Positions 8,631 to 16,289 of a stretch of DNA of 64,000 bases are shown here, piece by piece. Both the position numbers and the translations under genes were made by a program. Source of the stretch: Streptomyces sp. NBC_00259 (lineage in GTDB: Bacteria; Actinomycetota; Actinomycetes; Streptomycetales; Streptomycetaceae); assembly GCF_036181745.1 (NCBI RefSeq), contig NZ_CP108080.1, positions 7,629,501 through 7,693,500 on the forward strand. The letters run 5' to 3'. Numbering within the stretch: position 1 is the stretch's first letter; each line of letters opens with the position of its first letter. The notes under the pieces were generated by a model. That model was not told where the DNA came from and did not search any database. It saw nothing but the letters and a program-made list of their open reading frames with translations.

Positions 8631-8911
8631 CGGGCGTTCTCCGTGCCGGATATGACGACGTCGATGAGGTCGCCGACGGTCCGGAAGCTGCGGCCGACGA
8701 ACAGGTCGTCGGGCAGGGTGGTGCCCAGCTCGTCCTCGATGCGGACCAGCATGCCGACGAAACCGAGCGAGTTGACGCGCAGCAGATCGCCGACGAGCGG
8801 CTCGCTGTCGGAGATGCTGCCGGGATCGATGGACAGCCTGGACTCGGCGATGACGACGCGCTTGACGATGTCGCCGACCGCGGTCCGGTCGATGTGCGGA
8901 ACGGTGGTCAT
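8627..8911 (-). CDS. Free-standing carrier protein, divergent
   Basis: 94 residues with the carrier-protein layout: helix I (IVKRVVIAESRL), then LLRVNSLGFVGMLVRIEDELG, helix III and a final hydrophobic helix (VGDLIDVVI). Ser48 in VNSLG is the predicted phosphopantetheine site; the usual Asp before it is Asn. The ATG at 8911 has GAGAGG a few bases upstream. The stop overlaps the TrpB-like start (ATGA), so the two proteins are translationally coupled and probably act together. It is the first gene after a 190-base gap and may have its own promoter. Confidence 0.85.
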   Translation of the reverse strand: MTTVPHIDRTAVGDIVKRVVIAESRLSIDPGSISDSEPLVGDLLRVNSLGFVGMLVRIEDELGTTLPDDLFVGRSFRTVGDLIDVVISGTENAR

Positions 8912-8936
8912 GGGTGCCTCTCGCTAGAACGTACGC

Positions 8937-8964
8937 ATGGATGGACGGATGGATGGATGGCTGG
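8937..8964. repeat. ATGG tetranucleotide repeat in the operon gap
   Basis: Seven units of ATGG (two with one mismatch) stand in tandem in the 190-base gap (8912-9101) between the carrier-protein gene and the ProA-like gene. The repeat lies just upstream of the ACP start on the minus strand, where its transcript would read CCAT repeats. No gene was found in the gap. Simple repeats of this length are uncommon in such GC-rich DNA. Confidence 0.8.
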
Positions 8965-9101
8965 AGGGAGGAGGACGGCCGCGGCCGGCGGCGCGGGAAC
9001 CGGTGCGGGCCGGGCCGGCGCGGGCGGTGACGCGACGCGGGGGCGGTTGTCACACCGGGCGGGCTGTGGTCATGGCGCGTGGCGGCCGGACGCGCGGGGG
9101 G

Positions 9102-10406
9102 TCAGCCGCGCAGCTCGCCGTTGGCCTCGATCACCCAGGTGGTGGTCACCAGGGCGCCGAGGGTCACCGGGCCGCGGACGTGCAGGCGTCCCGTGGCGAT
9201 GGAGATCTCCGAGCCGAGGCCGAGCTTGGGGCCGTCGTGCAGGCGCAGCGATCCGTTGACGACGATCATGGCGGCGTCCACCAGCCGGGCGAACTGCGCG
9301 GCCGTCGCGGGGTCCTGAGCGAGAACGCCTTCCGTGTGACGGGAGCCGTAGGCCCGGATGTGCTCCGCGGCGGCGGCCAGCCCCGGGATCGGCCGGAGAC
9401 CGATCACCGGGTCGAGGAACTCCCGTCCCAGATCGTGCGGTTCGAGAGGTTCGGTGCGCCAGGGCATGCCGTCGCGGGCTGCAGGACCGGCGATGGAGGA
9501 GTCCAGGCGGATCGTCAGCGGGGCGTTCTGGCGCTCGCACTCGGCGAGCACGGCGGCCAGGTAGTCGGGCGCGATCTCCTGATCGACCAGGACCATCTCG
9601 ACCGAGGTGCAGCCGGCCGGCTCGGGCACCTTGCTGTTCAGGGTGACGCGCGCGGCCAGCGCCAGGTCGGCCGACCTGTGCACGTACAGGTGGTTGACGC
9701 CGCCTCCGCTGGCGATGAGGGGGATGGAGCTCGCCGTACGGCAGTACTCGATCAGGGAGGGGCTGCCGCGCGGGATGAGGACGTCCACCTGGTCGGGGCG
9801 TGCCAGGACGGCCTTCATCAGCGACCGGTCGGGGTCTTCCAGGACGGTGACGAGGCCGGCCGGGAGGCCCGCGGAGGTCAGAGCCTCCTCCACCGCCGCG
9901 GCCAGGGCCGCGTCGGTCCTGGCGCTCTCCTTGCCGCCGCGCAGCAGTACCGCGTTGCCGACGGCGATCGGCAGCAGTGCGCCGTCCACGGTCACGGTGG
10001 GCCGTGCCTCGTAGATCATGAGGGCCACGCCGAGCGGCTTGGGGACGCTGCGCAGGACACCCCAGTCGCCGGCGGGGATGCCCGGGGCGTCGGCGAGGAC
10101 CGTACCCAGTTCCCGCTCGACGGCACAGGTCAGTTCCACCATGCGCTCGAGATGCACGTCGGTGAGGCGGAGGCGGTCGACGAGCGTCGGGGGCAGGCCG
10201 CGCATCTCGGCGCGGGCGATGTCGGCCCGGTTGGCGTCCTGGATGTCGGGCCAGTGCTCCTTGAGCCGGGCGGCCAGTTCGCGGCAGTAGCGGGCGTAGG
10301 CGGCGTCGCCGAGCGGCGGGGCGGCGTCGAAGGCGGTGCGGGCCCGGCGCAGGACGGCGTCAGCGGTGTCCTGCGGGTTCACGGCTGCCGTCTGGGTTGC
10401 GGTCAC
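9102..10406 (-). CDS. ProA-type (gamma-glutamyl phosphate reductase-like) aldehyde-forming reductase
   Basis: 434 residues. It follows the ProA pattern throughout: IYEARPTVTVDGALLPIAVGNAVLLRGGKE, DVLIPRGSPSLI, NSKVPEPAGCTSVEMVLV with the catalytic Cys266, and HTEGVL plus a C-terminal GPKLGLGSEISIAT. ProA reduces gamma-glutamyl phosphate to the semialdehyde with NADPH. No glutamate 5-kinase gene lies in the window, so this copy may use another acyl phosphate or a thioester on one of the carrier proteins; that is inference. The GTG at 10406 gives a GTGA overlap with the SDR stop, fixing the start. It may instead be a housekeeping-like duplicate recruited for precursor supply. Confidence 0.85.
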   Translation of the reverse strand: MTATQTAAVNPQDTADAVLRRARTAFDAAPPLGDAAYARYCRELAARLKEHWPDIQDANRADIARAEMRGLPPTLVDRLRLTDVHLERMVELTCAVERELGTVLADAPGIPAGDWGVLRSVPKPLGVALMIYEARPTVTVDGALLPIAVGNAVLLRGGKESARTDAALAAAVEEALTSAGLPAGLVTVLEDPDRSLMKAVLARPDQVDVLIPRGSPSLIEYCRTASSIPLIASGGGVNHLYVHRSADLALAARVTLNSKVPEPAGCTSVEMVLVDQEIAPDYLAAVLAECERQNAPLTIRLDSSIAGPAARDGMPWRTEPLEPHDLGREFLDPVIGLRPIPGLAAAAEHIRAYGSRHTEGVLAQDPATAAQFARLVDAAMIVVNGSLRLHDGPKLGLGSEISIATGRLHVRGPVTLGALVTTTWVIEANGELRG

Positions 10407-11143
10407 CACATGAACTGCCCTCCGTCGATGATGACCTTCTGGCCGTTGAGGTAGGTGGCGGCGGGGCCGACCATGAACTCCAGGGCGTCGGCGATGTCCT
10501 CGGTGGTGCCGATGCGGCGGACGGGGATCTCGTCCAGGGTCTGCGCCATCCGCTCGGGGTCGTCGAGGCGCCAGCGGGTGCGCAGTTCCTCGGTGTCGAT
10601 CATGCCGGGGATCAGGCAGTTGACCCGGATCGCGGGGGCCAGCTCCAGGGCGAGGCACTTGGTGAGCTGGAGCAGACCGGCCTTGCTGGCGCAGTAGTTG
10701 GCGCCGTCGACACGCGGCCGGATGCCGGTGGTCGCCCCGACGTTGACGACGGAGCCGCCGCCGGCGGCGATCATCGCGGGGGCGAGGGCTCGGATCAGCC
10801 AGAAGGGACCGGACAGGTTGGTGTCCAGGACCTTGCGCCAGTCCTCGTCGGTGAGTTCGAGGAACGGGCGGTCGCGGTTGAGACCTGCGTTGTTCACGAG
10901 GACCGCGGGGGCGCCGTACGTGCGCAGCACCGTGGCCGCGGCGTCGGCCACCTGCCGCGGGTCGGAGAGGTCGGCCTGGATCGCCGTCAGGGATCCGGCG
11001 TTGTCCCGCTCCGCCTTCTCGGCCGCCTCTCGGTCGGACCCGTGGAAGGCGACGACGTGATGTCCCATGCGGATCAGGCGGCGGCTCAGTGCCAGCCCTA
11101 TTCCCCGGGTCCCACCGGTGACAACGGCAATTCTGTCCGTCAT
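10403..11143 (-). CDS. SDR-family 3-oxoacyl-ACP reductase-like protein
   Basis: 246 residues, FabG-like. The NADP-binding VTGGTRGIGLALS, NNAG at 84-87 and the YxxxK pair (Tyr150, Lys154 in ANYCASKAG) are present. The catalytic Ser expected 13 residues before the Tyr is Ala137 (VNVGATTG), although Thr138 and Thr139 follow directly; the codons support this reading. The enzyme probably reduces a keto group of a carrier-bound intermediate. ATG 11143 is preceded by GAGGAG; a candidate promoter lies 60-90 bases upstream. It is the first gene of the long minus-strand operon. Confidence 0.85.
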   Translation of the reverse strand: MTDRIAVVTGGTRGIGLALSRRLIRMGHHVVAFHGSDREAAEKAERDNAGSLTAIQADLSDPRQVADAAATVLRTYGAPAVLVNNAGLNRDRPFLELTDEDWRKVLDTNLSGPFWLIRALAPAMIAAGGGSVVNVGATTGIRPRVDGANYCASKAGLLQLTKCLALELAPAIRVNCLIPGMIDTEELRTRWRLDDPERMAQTLDEIPVRRIGTTEDIADALEFMVGPAATYLNGQKVIIDGGQFMW

Positions 11144-11204
11144 TACGGACTCCTCGTCATGGCGTGGGTTGGAATTCATTCGGGATGTCGAATGGAATGC
11201 CGCC

Positions 11205-11235
11205 ATGCTAAGGATTGGCCGCCGGGCGGGGTCAA
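11205..11235 (-). promoter_or_regulatory. Candidate sigma-70-type promoter of the biosynthetic operon
   Basis: On the minus strand TTGACC (11235-11230) and TAGCAT (11210-11205) are separated by 19 bases, slightly long for a vegetative promoter. They lie about 60 bases upstream of the SDR start, in the 291-base gene-free stretch 11144-11434. Nothing else was recognised in that gap. Confidence 0.45.
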
Positions 11236-11434
11236 GAATTCACGGCGGGCGGCCCATAGAGATGTCGGATGAGGTTATCGCCAGACCCTCGTAAGGGAGG
11301 TGTCGACTGCGGGTATTCAGTTCACCCATGACCCCATGCGCAATTCCACGGCGACGCTTCTCCGCTGCCCGGGCACGGGGCGTAGAGTGCGCGCGCACCG
11401 CGCAGGGGCGCCTTCGGTGACAGCGTCCGTGCGC

Positions 11435-11980
11435 TCAGCCGGCCAGGTCGCGCCGCCGCGTCGCGTACCGCCGGGACTTGGTGCGGTTGCCGCATACGCG
11501 CATCGAGCACCAGCGGCGGCTGTGGTTCTTCGAGGAGTCCCAGAACACCCAGCCGCAGGTGTGCTCGGCGCACCGCTTGAGTCGGTGGACGTGGCCGGTC
11601 AGCACGACCTCGGCCCAGGCGACTGCGAGCCGGGCCAGCGCGGTCCGGGCGGGCGGACCGCCGGGGGCGGGCACCAGCGGCGCGCCCGGGGTGCCGAAGG
11701 TGACGAGGACCGGCACATCGGCGAGCACTGTGTCGGCGAGGGCGAGCCGCCGCGGCTCCACCGGGTCGTCGGTGTCGAGGGCCTCACGGATGCCGGCGCG
11801 CAGTGTGAGGAAGGCCTGGTGCTCCTCCTGCGTGAGCCCCAGTGAGGTGTGCGCCAGGTTCCTGTCCGTCAGCCAGGCCGCCAGCTCGGCGCGAGTGGCG
11901 ACGTCGTCGTCGCCGCTCTCCAGGTCGACGGTGTTGGTGAAGGCCTCGATCAGTTCAGCGGCGGGGGACGGGTCGAGCAT
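11435..11980 (-). CDS. CGNR zinc-finger regulator (ABATE/CGNR family)
   Basis: 181 residues. The C-terminus has the family's zinc-finger pattern, with paired cysteines in RCAEHTCGWVFWD and MRVCGNRTKSRRYATRRR, ending in the diagnostic CGNR and basic tail. The N-terminal two-thirds (FTNTVDLESGD...AELAAWL) matches the ligand-binding-like ABATE domain. Such proteins are thought to be DNA-binding regulators. It starts at ATG 11980, divergent from the MFS gene with 132 bases between, and is upstream of the minus-strand biosynthetic operon, so it may control both. Its target is inferred only from position. Confidence 0.85.
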   Translation of the reverse strand: MLDPSPAAELIEAFTNTVDLESGDDDVATRAELAAWLTDRNLAHTSLGLTQEEHQAFLTLRAGIREALDTDDPVEPRRLALADTVLADVPVLVTFGTPGAPLVPAPGGPPARTALARLAVAWAEVVLTGHVHRLKRCAEHTCGWVFWDSSKNHSRRWCSMRVCGNRTKSRRYATRRRDLAG

Positions 11981-12112
11981 GGACGCGCCGCCTTTCCGAT
12001 GGGAGTTCGTGATGAGGCCATCGAACGAGGTGATGGGCGATGGCCGGATTGGTACGGCACGCCCACCATACCGCTGCCATACTGACCATCAAAGGCTCTT
12101 AGGAGGTTAGCT

Positions 12113-13417
12113 ATGGAGAGTTCGACGGACCAGCGGTCGCCGGCGACGAAGGCCCGGCCCCTGACCCGGACACCGCAGGAGGCACCACCGCGCGATGTCA
12201 GCAACCGCAACACCACGGTCCTGGTGACCTTCACGGCGATCACGAACCTGGCCGACGGTGTCACCAAGGTCGTGCTGCCGCTCATGGCCACGCAGCTCAC
12301 CGACTCCCCGGCCCAGGTGGCCGGCGTGGGCCTCACCCTCACGCTGCCCTGGCTGCTCGTCGCCCTGCACGTGGGCGTGCTGGTGGACCGCTTCGACCGG
12401 CGTCTGCTGCTGTGGATCGCGGACATCGCCCGCATGCTCGTCGTCGCGGCCCTGCTGTTCCTCTCGCTGCAGGACGCCGTGACCATCCCCGCGCTGTACA
12501 CGGGCGGCCTCGTGCTGGGCGTCGCCGAGGTGGTCGCGCTGACCTCCGCCGCCACTCTCGTCCCGTCCGCCGTGGCACCGGCCGGCCAGGAACGGGCGAA
12601 CGCCTGGGTGGCCGGCGCCGAGACCGCCTGCAACGAGTTCTGCGGGCCGTTCGTCGGCGGACTCCTGGTGGCCGCCGGCGCGAGCGTGGCACTGGGCTGG
12701 ACCGGAGCGGGCTACCTGATCGGCACCCTGATCCTGGTCCTGCTCGTGGGCCGGTTCAAGCCGAAGGCGGACGACACCCGCCCGGCCGGCACCGTCAACC
12801 AGCGCATCGGCGAGGGTGTCCGCTTCCTGTGGCAGCAGCGCCTGCTGCGGCTGATGGCCCTCGCCGTGACCGTGCTCTCCGCCTGCTGGGGCGCCTGGCT
12901 CGCGCTGATGCCGCTGGTCGCCACCTCGCTGATGGACCTCGACGCCCGCGAGTACGGCATGCTGCTGAGCGCCCTCGGCGCCGGTGGCCTCGTCGGCGCG
13001 CTCACCGTCACCACCGTCAACCGTGTACTGGGGCGCCGCTGGTCGATGTTCGCCGACCTCCTCGGCACCGCGGCCATGGTCGCCACCCCCGTCATCTCCA
13101 CCAACCTCTGGGTCGTGGCCGCCGGTGCGTTCCTCGGCGGCATGGGCGGCATCCTGTGGACGGTCAACTCCCGCACCATCAGCCAGCGACTCGTCCCCGA
13201 CGCCATGTTCGGCCGCTACAACGCCGCGGCGCGGCTCTTCAGTTGGGGTGCGATGCCGCTCGGCGCCGGCCTGGTCGGCGTCCTGGCGGAATGGTTCGGT
13301 ATCCGCACCGCGTTCGCCGTGTTCACCGTCGCCACCCTCCTGATCATCGTCCCGTTCCTGCGGACCGTGACCCCGCAGGCGCTCGCGGAGGCCGACGCGG
13401 CGCCCGCACGCCGCTGA
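12113..13417 (+). CDS. MFS transporter, probable exporter
   Basis: 434 residues with about twelve hydrophobic segments and the MFS loop motif GVLVDRFDRRLLLWIADIAR between helices 2 and 3. The N-terminal 30 residues are polar and cytoplasmic. The ATG at 12113 has a near-perfect AGGAGG eight bases upstream. It is divergent from the CGNR regulator and sits between the two halves of the biosynthetic region, so it may export or confer resistance to the product; that is inference. Sequence resembles enterobactin-type and drug exporters rather than sugar permeases. Confidence 0.85.
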   Translation: MESSTDQRSPATKARPLTRTPQEAPPRDVSNRNTTVLVTFTAITNLADGVTKVVLPLMATQLTDSPAQVAGVGLTLTLPWLLVALHVGVLVDRFDRRLLLWIADIARMLVVAALLFLSLQDAVTIPALYTGGLVLGVAEVVALTSAATLVPSAVAPAGQERANAWVAGAETACNEFCGPFVGGLLVAAGASVALGWTGAGYLIGTLILVLLVGRFKPKADDTRPAGTVNQRIGEGVRFLWQQRLLRLMALAVTVLSACWGAWLALMPLVATSLMDLDAREYGMLLSALGAGGLVGALTVTTVNRVLGRRWSMFADLLGTAAMVATPVISTNLWVVAAGAFLGGMGGILWTVNSRTISQRLVPDAMFGRYNAAARLFSWGAMPLGAGLVGVLAEWFGIRTAFAVFTVATLLIIVPFLRTVTPQALAEADAAPARR

Positions 13418-13570
13418 GCCCGCGCCACACCGCGCCCGCACGGCGGGATTTGTTTATCCAGGTATGCGAAAGACCTATCGGCCGGCCGTCGAACCACCTG
13501 GTTCCGGTCGGCCCGGTCGTCCTACGATCAAGAAAATTGCTCGGGTCAGCTTTGAACCGGAGGAACTCGC

Positions 13571-14953
13571 ATGCCCTCACTTTCTCCCGCCGCTATGGAA
13601 ACGGAAAGGTTCCGGGCCTACGGCGCCCGCCATGTGGACGAGCTGCGCGACAGGTTCGGAATACCGGACCACATCGCCCGGTCCATAAAATCGCTCGCCG
13701 CGGTACTCCCGTTCCGCGTGAACGAATACGTCCTCGCGAATCTCGTCGACTGGGACAACATCCCGGACGACCCGATCTTCCAGATGGTCTTCCCGCAGAG
13801 CGGGATGCTCCGTCAGGAGGACGAGCGTCGGCTCGCGGCCCTGGTGGACGATCCCGACGCCAAGAAGGAGCTCCGCCTCACCGTCCAGCAGATCCGGGGG
13901 AGCCTCAACCCTCACCCCTCCGGGCAGAAGCAGCTCAACGTTCCGACCGTGGACGGCAACGAGATGCCCGGCATCCAGCACAAGTACCGCGAGACCGTGC
14001 TGTACTTCCCGGGCCAGGGCCAGACCTGCCACTCGTACTGCACCTACTGCTTCCGCTGGGCCCAGTTCGTGGGAGACGCCGACCTGCGCTTCGCCGTGCC
14101 GGAGCCCAGCCGCCTGGTGGAGTACCTGAGCCACCATCCCGAGATCGACGACGTGCTCGTGACCGGCGGAGACCCGATGATCATGTCGACCGACCGGCTG
14201 CGCAGCCACCTCGAACCGATCCTGAACGTACCCACGGTCCGGACCATCCGCATCGGCACCAAGTCGGTCGCCTACTGGCCGCAGCGGTTCGTGACCGACA
14301 ACGACGCCGACGACGTACTGCGCCTGTTCGAGGAGATCGTCGCCTCCGGCCGCAACCTCGCGGTGATGATGCACTTCACCCACCCGCGCGAGCTGGAATC
14401 CGACCTGGCTCGCCGGGCCATCGCCCGCATCCGCTCCACCGGCGCCCTCGCCTACTGCCAGGCCCCCTTGGTGGCCCGCGTCAACGACGACGCGGAGACC
14501 TGGAGTGCCCTGTGGCGCGCCGAACTCGCTGCCGGGGCCGTGCCGTACTACATGTTCGTCGAGCGGGACACCGGCCCGTACGAGTACTTCAAGGTGCCGC
14601 TCGCCCGCGCCCACGAGATCTTCCGGTCCGCCTACCTGACCCTGCCGGGCCTGGCCCGCACCGTCCGGGGGCCGGTCATGTCGGCCACCCCCGGCAAGGT
14701 GATCGTCGACGGCGTCACCGAGAGCGCGGAGGGACGCTTCTTCCAACTGCGCATGCTCCAGGCCCGCGACCCGCAGCTGGTCGGACGCCCGTTCCGGGCG
14801 CACTACTCGGAGACCGCCGCATGGCTGGACGAGCTCCGGCCGGCCGACGACGCGCCCGCCGACATCGCCGCCGCGATCCGCGGCCCGCTGCCGCAGGTCA
14901 CCGACGACATCGACTCGTCCGCCTGGCTCCGTCAGGAGCTCGCCCATGCCTGA
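13571..14953 (+). CDS. KamA-family radical SAM aminomutase-like enzyme
   Basis: 460 residues. The iron-sulfur motif CHSYCTYC (Cys153, 157, 160) has the C-x3-C-x2-C radical SAM spacing; LVTGGDPMIM matches the SAM-binding motif and Lys376 in SATPGKVIVDG is the likely PLP lysine. The family moves an alpha-amino group to the beta carbon. In lysine 2,3-aminomutase an Asp after YYLxQC binds the substrate epsilon-amino group; here the aligned region reads YYMFVERDTG, with Arg at that place, so the substrate probably is not lysine. The ATG has GGAGG seven bases upstream, and its end overlaps the aminotransferase start by 8 bases. Which amino acid is rearranged is unknown. Confidence 0.85.
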   Translation: MPSLSPAAMETERFRAYGARHVDELRDRFGIPDHIARSIKSLAAVLPFRVNEYVLANLVDWDNIPDDPIFQMVFPQSGMLRQEDERRLAALVDDPDAKKELRLTVQQIRGSLNPHPSGQKQLNVPTVDGNEMPGIQHKYRETVLYFPGQGQTCHSYCTYCFRWAQFVGDADLRFAVPEPSRLVEYLSHHPEIDDVLVTGGDPMIMSTDRLRSHLEPILNVPTVRTIRIGTKSVAYWPQRFVTDNDADDVLRLFEEIVASGRNLAVMMHFTHPRELESDLARRAIARIRSTGALAYCQAPLVARVNDDAETWSALWRAELAAGAVPYYMFVERDTGPYEYFKVPLARAHEIFRSAYLTLPGLARTVRGPVMSATPGKVIVDGVTESAEGRFFQLRMLQARDPQLVGRPFRAHYSETAAWLDELRPADDAPADIAAAIRGPLPQVTDDIDSSAWLRQELAHA

Positions 14954-16211
14954 GGCCACGCTCTGGCGGACGTCCCCCAACCTCGCGCTGAACCAACTGG
15001 TCGCAGAGCGCCGCGCGGCCGGTGACGACGTGGTGCACCTGGCCTTCGGCGAGTCACGGCTCCCCGCCTTCGGGCCGCTGACCGAACGGCTGGCCCGCGG
15101 CGCCGACCGCAACGCCTACGGGCCGGTGGCCGGCGGCGAGCCGGTACGCCGGGCAGCGGCCGGATACTTCAGCCGCCGCAACATGCCCACCGGACCGGAC
15201 CAGATCGTCGTCGGCCCGGGCAGCAAGCCCCTGCTGATGGCTCTTCAGCACGTGCTTCCCGGCGACGTCCTGATCCCACGGCCGGCCTGGAACTCCTATG
15301 TCCCGCAGGCGCGACTGGCCGGCAAGACGGCATTCGAGGTGCCCATCCCGTCCGAGTGCGGAGGCATCCCGGACCCGGCCGCCCTGCGCGACGTGGTACG
15401 GCAGGCGCGCGCCGCCGGCGGCGACCCGCGCATCGTCGTGCTGACCCTGCCGGACAACCCGACCGGCACGCTCGCGCCGCCCGCCCTGGTCCGCGAGATC
15501 TGTGCGGCTGCCGAGGAACTCGACCTCGTCATCATCTCCGACGAGATCTACCGCGACATCGTCCACGATCCGGCCACCCCGTTCCTCAGCCCCGCCGAGG
15601 TCGCGCCCGAGCGCACCATCGTCACCAACGGCCTGTCGAAGACGCTGGCGCTGGGCGGCTGGCGCATCGGAGTGTGCCGGTTCCCGGACAACGCCTGGGG
15701 CCTGTCGGTCCGTGACGGGGTGACCTCGGTGGCCAGCGAGGTCTGGTCCACCCTGGCGGGCCCCATGCAGGAGGTCGCGGCCTACGCCTTCGCCGAACCG
15801 GAGGAGATCCGGCAGCGGTTGTCGGCCAGCGCCCGACTGCACGGAGCAGTGGCCCGAGCGGTGTACGAGATCATGGTGGACGCCGGCGCCACCTGCCGTC
15901 CCCCCACCGGCGGCTTCTACGTGTACCCGGACTTCGAGCCGCTGCGCACGCACCTCGCCTGGCGCGGCGTCACCGACTCGGCCGGCCTGCAGCGCCACCT
16001 GCTCGACACCTACGGCGTCCTGGTGCTGGGCGGCCACCACCTCGGCGACGACGCGGGCGCGCTCCGCTTCAAGGCGGCGACCAGCATGCTCTACGGCGAG
16101 ACCGCCGAGGAGCAGGAGCGGTCCCTGGCGGCGGCCGACCCGCTGGCCCTGCCCCACGTCGAGCGCGTGCTGTCCCGACTCAAGGAAACCTTCACCAAGC
16201 TGAGCCAGTAG
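14946..16211 (+). CDS. PLP-dependent aminotransferase, class I/II
   Basis: 421 residues of fold-type I aminotransferase. Lys232 in TNGLSKTLALGGWRIG is the Schiff-base lysine; DNPTG (Asn171), ISDEIYR (Asp199, Tyr202) and a C-terminal LRFKAATSML with an Arg suited to the alpha-carboxylate are present. It should exchange an amino group between an amino acid and a 2-oxo acid. The ATG at 14946 overlaps the end of the radical SAM gene by 8 bases and uses a GGAG inside that gene, so the two are coupled and may act in sequence on one amino acid. Substrate not readable. Confidence 0.9.
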   Translation: MPEATLWRTSPNLALNQLVAERRAAGDDVVHLAFGESRLPAFGPLTERLARGADRNAYGPVAGGEPVRRAAAGYFSRRNMPTGPDQIVVGPGSKPLLMALQHVLPGDVLIPRPAWNSYVPQARLAGKTAFEVPIPSECGGIPDPAALRDVVRQARAAGGDPRIVVLTLPDNPTGTLAPPALVREICAAAEELDLVIISDEIYRDIVHDPATPFLSPAEVAPERTIVTNGLSKTLALGGWRIGVCRFPDNAWGLSVRDGVTSVASEVWSTLAGPMQEVAAYAFAEPEEIRQRLSASARLHGAVARAVYEIMVDAGATCRPPTGGFYVYPDFEPLRTHLAWRGVTDSAGLQRHLLDTYGVLVLGGHHLGDDAGALRFKAATSMLYGETAEEQERSLAAADPLALPHVERVLSRLKETFTKLSQ

Positions 16212-16289
16212 GCCGCACCCCGGCCGGTTCCCTCACACCGGGCCCGCCGGGGACGGCCCAGGCCGACGAGGAAGCAGCGAGCACCAGGG

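Noticed and set aside
8937..8964. Possible CRISPR-like repeat
   Set aside because: The units are four bases with no spacers; it is a simple tandem tract.
13577..15112. Minus-strand frame of about 510 codons opposite the radical SAM gene
   Set aside because: It mirrors codon bias of the true gene and shows no protein family; the plus strand carries the CxxxCxxC motif.
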